64,000 bases of DNA from Bradyrhizobium jicamae (GTDB lineage Bacteria; Pseudomonadota; Alphaproteobacteria; Rhizobiales; Xanthobacteraceae): contig NZ_JAFCKQ010000026.1 in the NCBI RefSeq assembly GCF_018130215.1, forward strand, positions 1 to 64,000. The letters are read 5' to 3'. Every line of letters starts with the position of its first letter. Position 1 is the first letter of the stretch. Shown one piece after another: positions 63,604 through 64,000 of this stretch. Both the position numbers and the translations under genes were made by a program. Under the pieces are notes generated by a model. That model was not told the DNA's origin, searched no databases, and worked only from the letters and a program-made list of their open reading frames with translations.

Positions 63604-64000
63604 TCACGTTTCCTCATTCGGATTCCGAAGCGCGGATCTTGGCAACACATCTTTCAGCACGCTCATAAAATCTCGCTCAGCAAGCGCCCGCGCACGCTCG
63701 CAAAGCATGGGTACCGGACTTGATGGCTCTGATTTTCGAAAGAAACGCTGAACCAAATCGAGAAGCGCGATCGCCTGCGAACGCGTTTCAATGGTGTAAT
63801 TTGCCGTTTCAGAATTCGGCAATTGAGTCCCCTCAATTGGTCCATCTGCATCATCCGCGGAACCAATCTGCGCCACTTCGGACAAGTCTGACAGCTTTCC
63901 AATAGGTAAATCAAAAACCTCGTTATGCCCAATTCGAAACGCAGCCTGGTCCATGTGGGCAGGGACCAAGATGTTGATGATATCAAAGAAAGATTTTCCG
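63604..64000 (-). CDS. tssA: T6SS protein TssA (ImpA), C-terminal part, cut by window edge
   Basis: The frame is open to the window end, so only the last 131 residues are seen. After KSFFDIINILVPAHMDQAAF comes a linker, then ETRSQAIALLDLVQRFFRKS with EPSSPVPMLCERA and FMSVLKDVLPRSA, the conserved C-terminal segment of ImpA-type TssA proteins. TssA caps or primes sheath and tube assembly. An internal Met at 63969 is not the start. First visible gene of the leftward T6SS operon. Confidence 0.88.
   Translation of the reverse strand, partial: GKSFFDIINILVPAHMDQAAFRIGHNEVFDLPIGKLSDLSEVAQIGSADDADGPIEGTQLPNSETANYTIETRSQAIALLDLVQRFFRKSEPSSPVPMLCERARALAERDFMSVLKDVLPRSALRNPNEET

Overview
The window looks like high-GC alphaproteobacterial chromosome, most likely Bradyrhizobium or a close relative. 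This rests on protein style only (rhizobial-type T6SS proteins, DUF2493/DUF7146 element genes, many small rhizobial hypothetical proteins); no search was run. Most of it is accessory DNA: catabolic and transport operons, decayed element remnants, insertion-sequence debris and a secretion locus. No tRNA, rRNA or CRISPR array was recognised.

Layout. 0.3-6.9 kb is a worn integrative element: a frameshifted membrane protein, an intact DUF2493 gene, two separate tails of a toprim/DUF7146 protein, a ParB-like fragment, then an apparently intact excisionase-like protein and tyrosine recombinase with ATGA overlap. 7-10.5 kb holds a leftward set: a 5'-truncated SDR, a molybdopterin oxidoreductase and a crotonase-family protein. 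10.5-13.8 kb is patchy, with a frameshifted PIN-like gene, an LMW-phosphatase/NUDIX pair, small hypothetical proteins and a deleted integrase. 14-17.7 kb is a GntR regulator followed by a complete TRAP transporter (DctP, DctQ, DctM). 18-19.8 kb has a Crp/Fnr regulator and small proteins. 19.8-24.3 kb is a leftward ABC importer operon ending in a GpdQ/CpdA-type phosphodiesterase.

24.5-38.8 kb reads as one catabolic region: a zinc alcohol dehydrogenase, a complete LivKHMGF importer joined to a three-subunit molybdenum hydroxylase (CoxM/S/L type), a divergent LLM flavin monooxygenase plus NodB/PuuE-like deacetylase, and a TetR / flavin reductase / acyl-CoA-dehydrogenase-fold monooxygenase operon. 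A near-identical 15-bp motif lies in the promoter regions of the two divergent units and of the TetR operon. I infer import and oxidative ring attack on an aromatic or N-heterocyclic compound; the substrate is unknown.

39-50.6 kb is a mosaic of IS3- and IS21-like debris with unusual cargo: a small SANT-like protein, a caspase/DUF4347-like protein with a His-Cys pair, an outer-membrane beta-barrel autotransporter-type protein, an 808-aa TPR/coiled-coil/caspase protein, an orphan 315-aa protein, a papain-like pseudogene and a Lys-rich small protein. 51-54 kb carries two tandem methyltransferases with a C-terminal regulatory-type region. These converge on 54.1-64 kb, a leftward type VI secretion operon in the order tssA (cut by the window edge)-tssB-tssC-hcp-tssE-tssF-tssG-tssH(clpV), then a 95-aa protein of unknown function. 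Membrane-complex genes (tssJKLM) and vgrG are not in the window.
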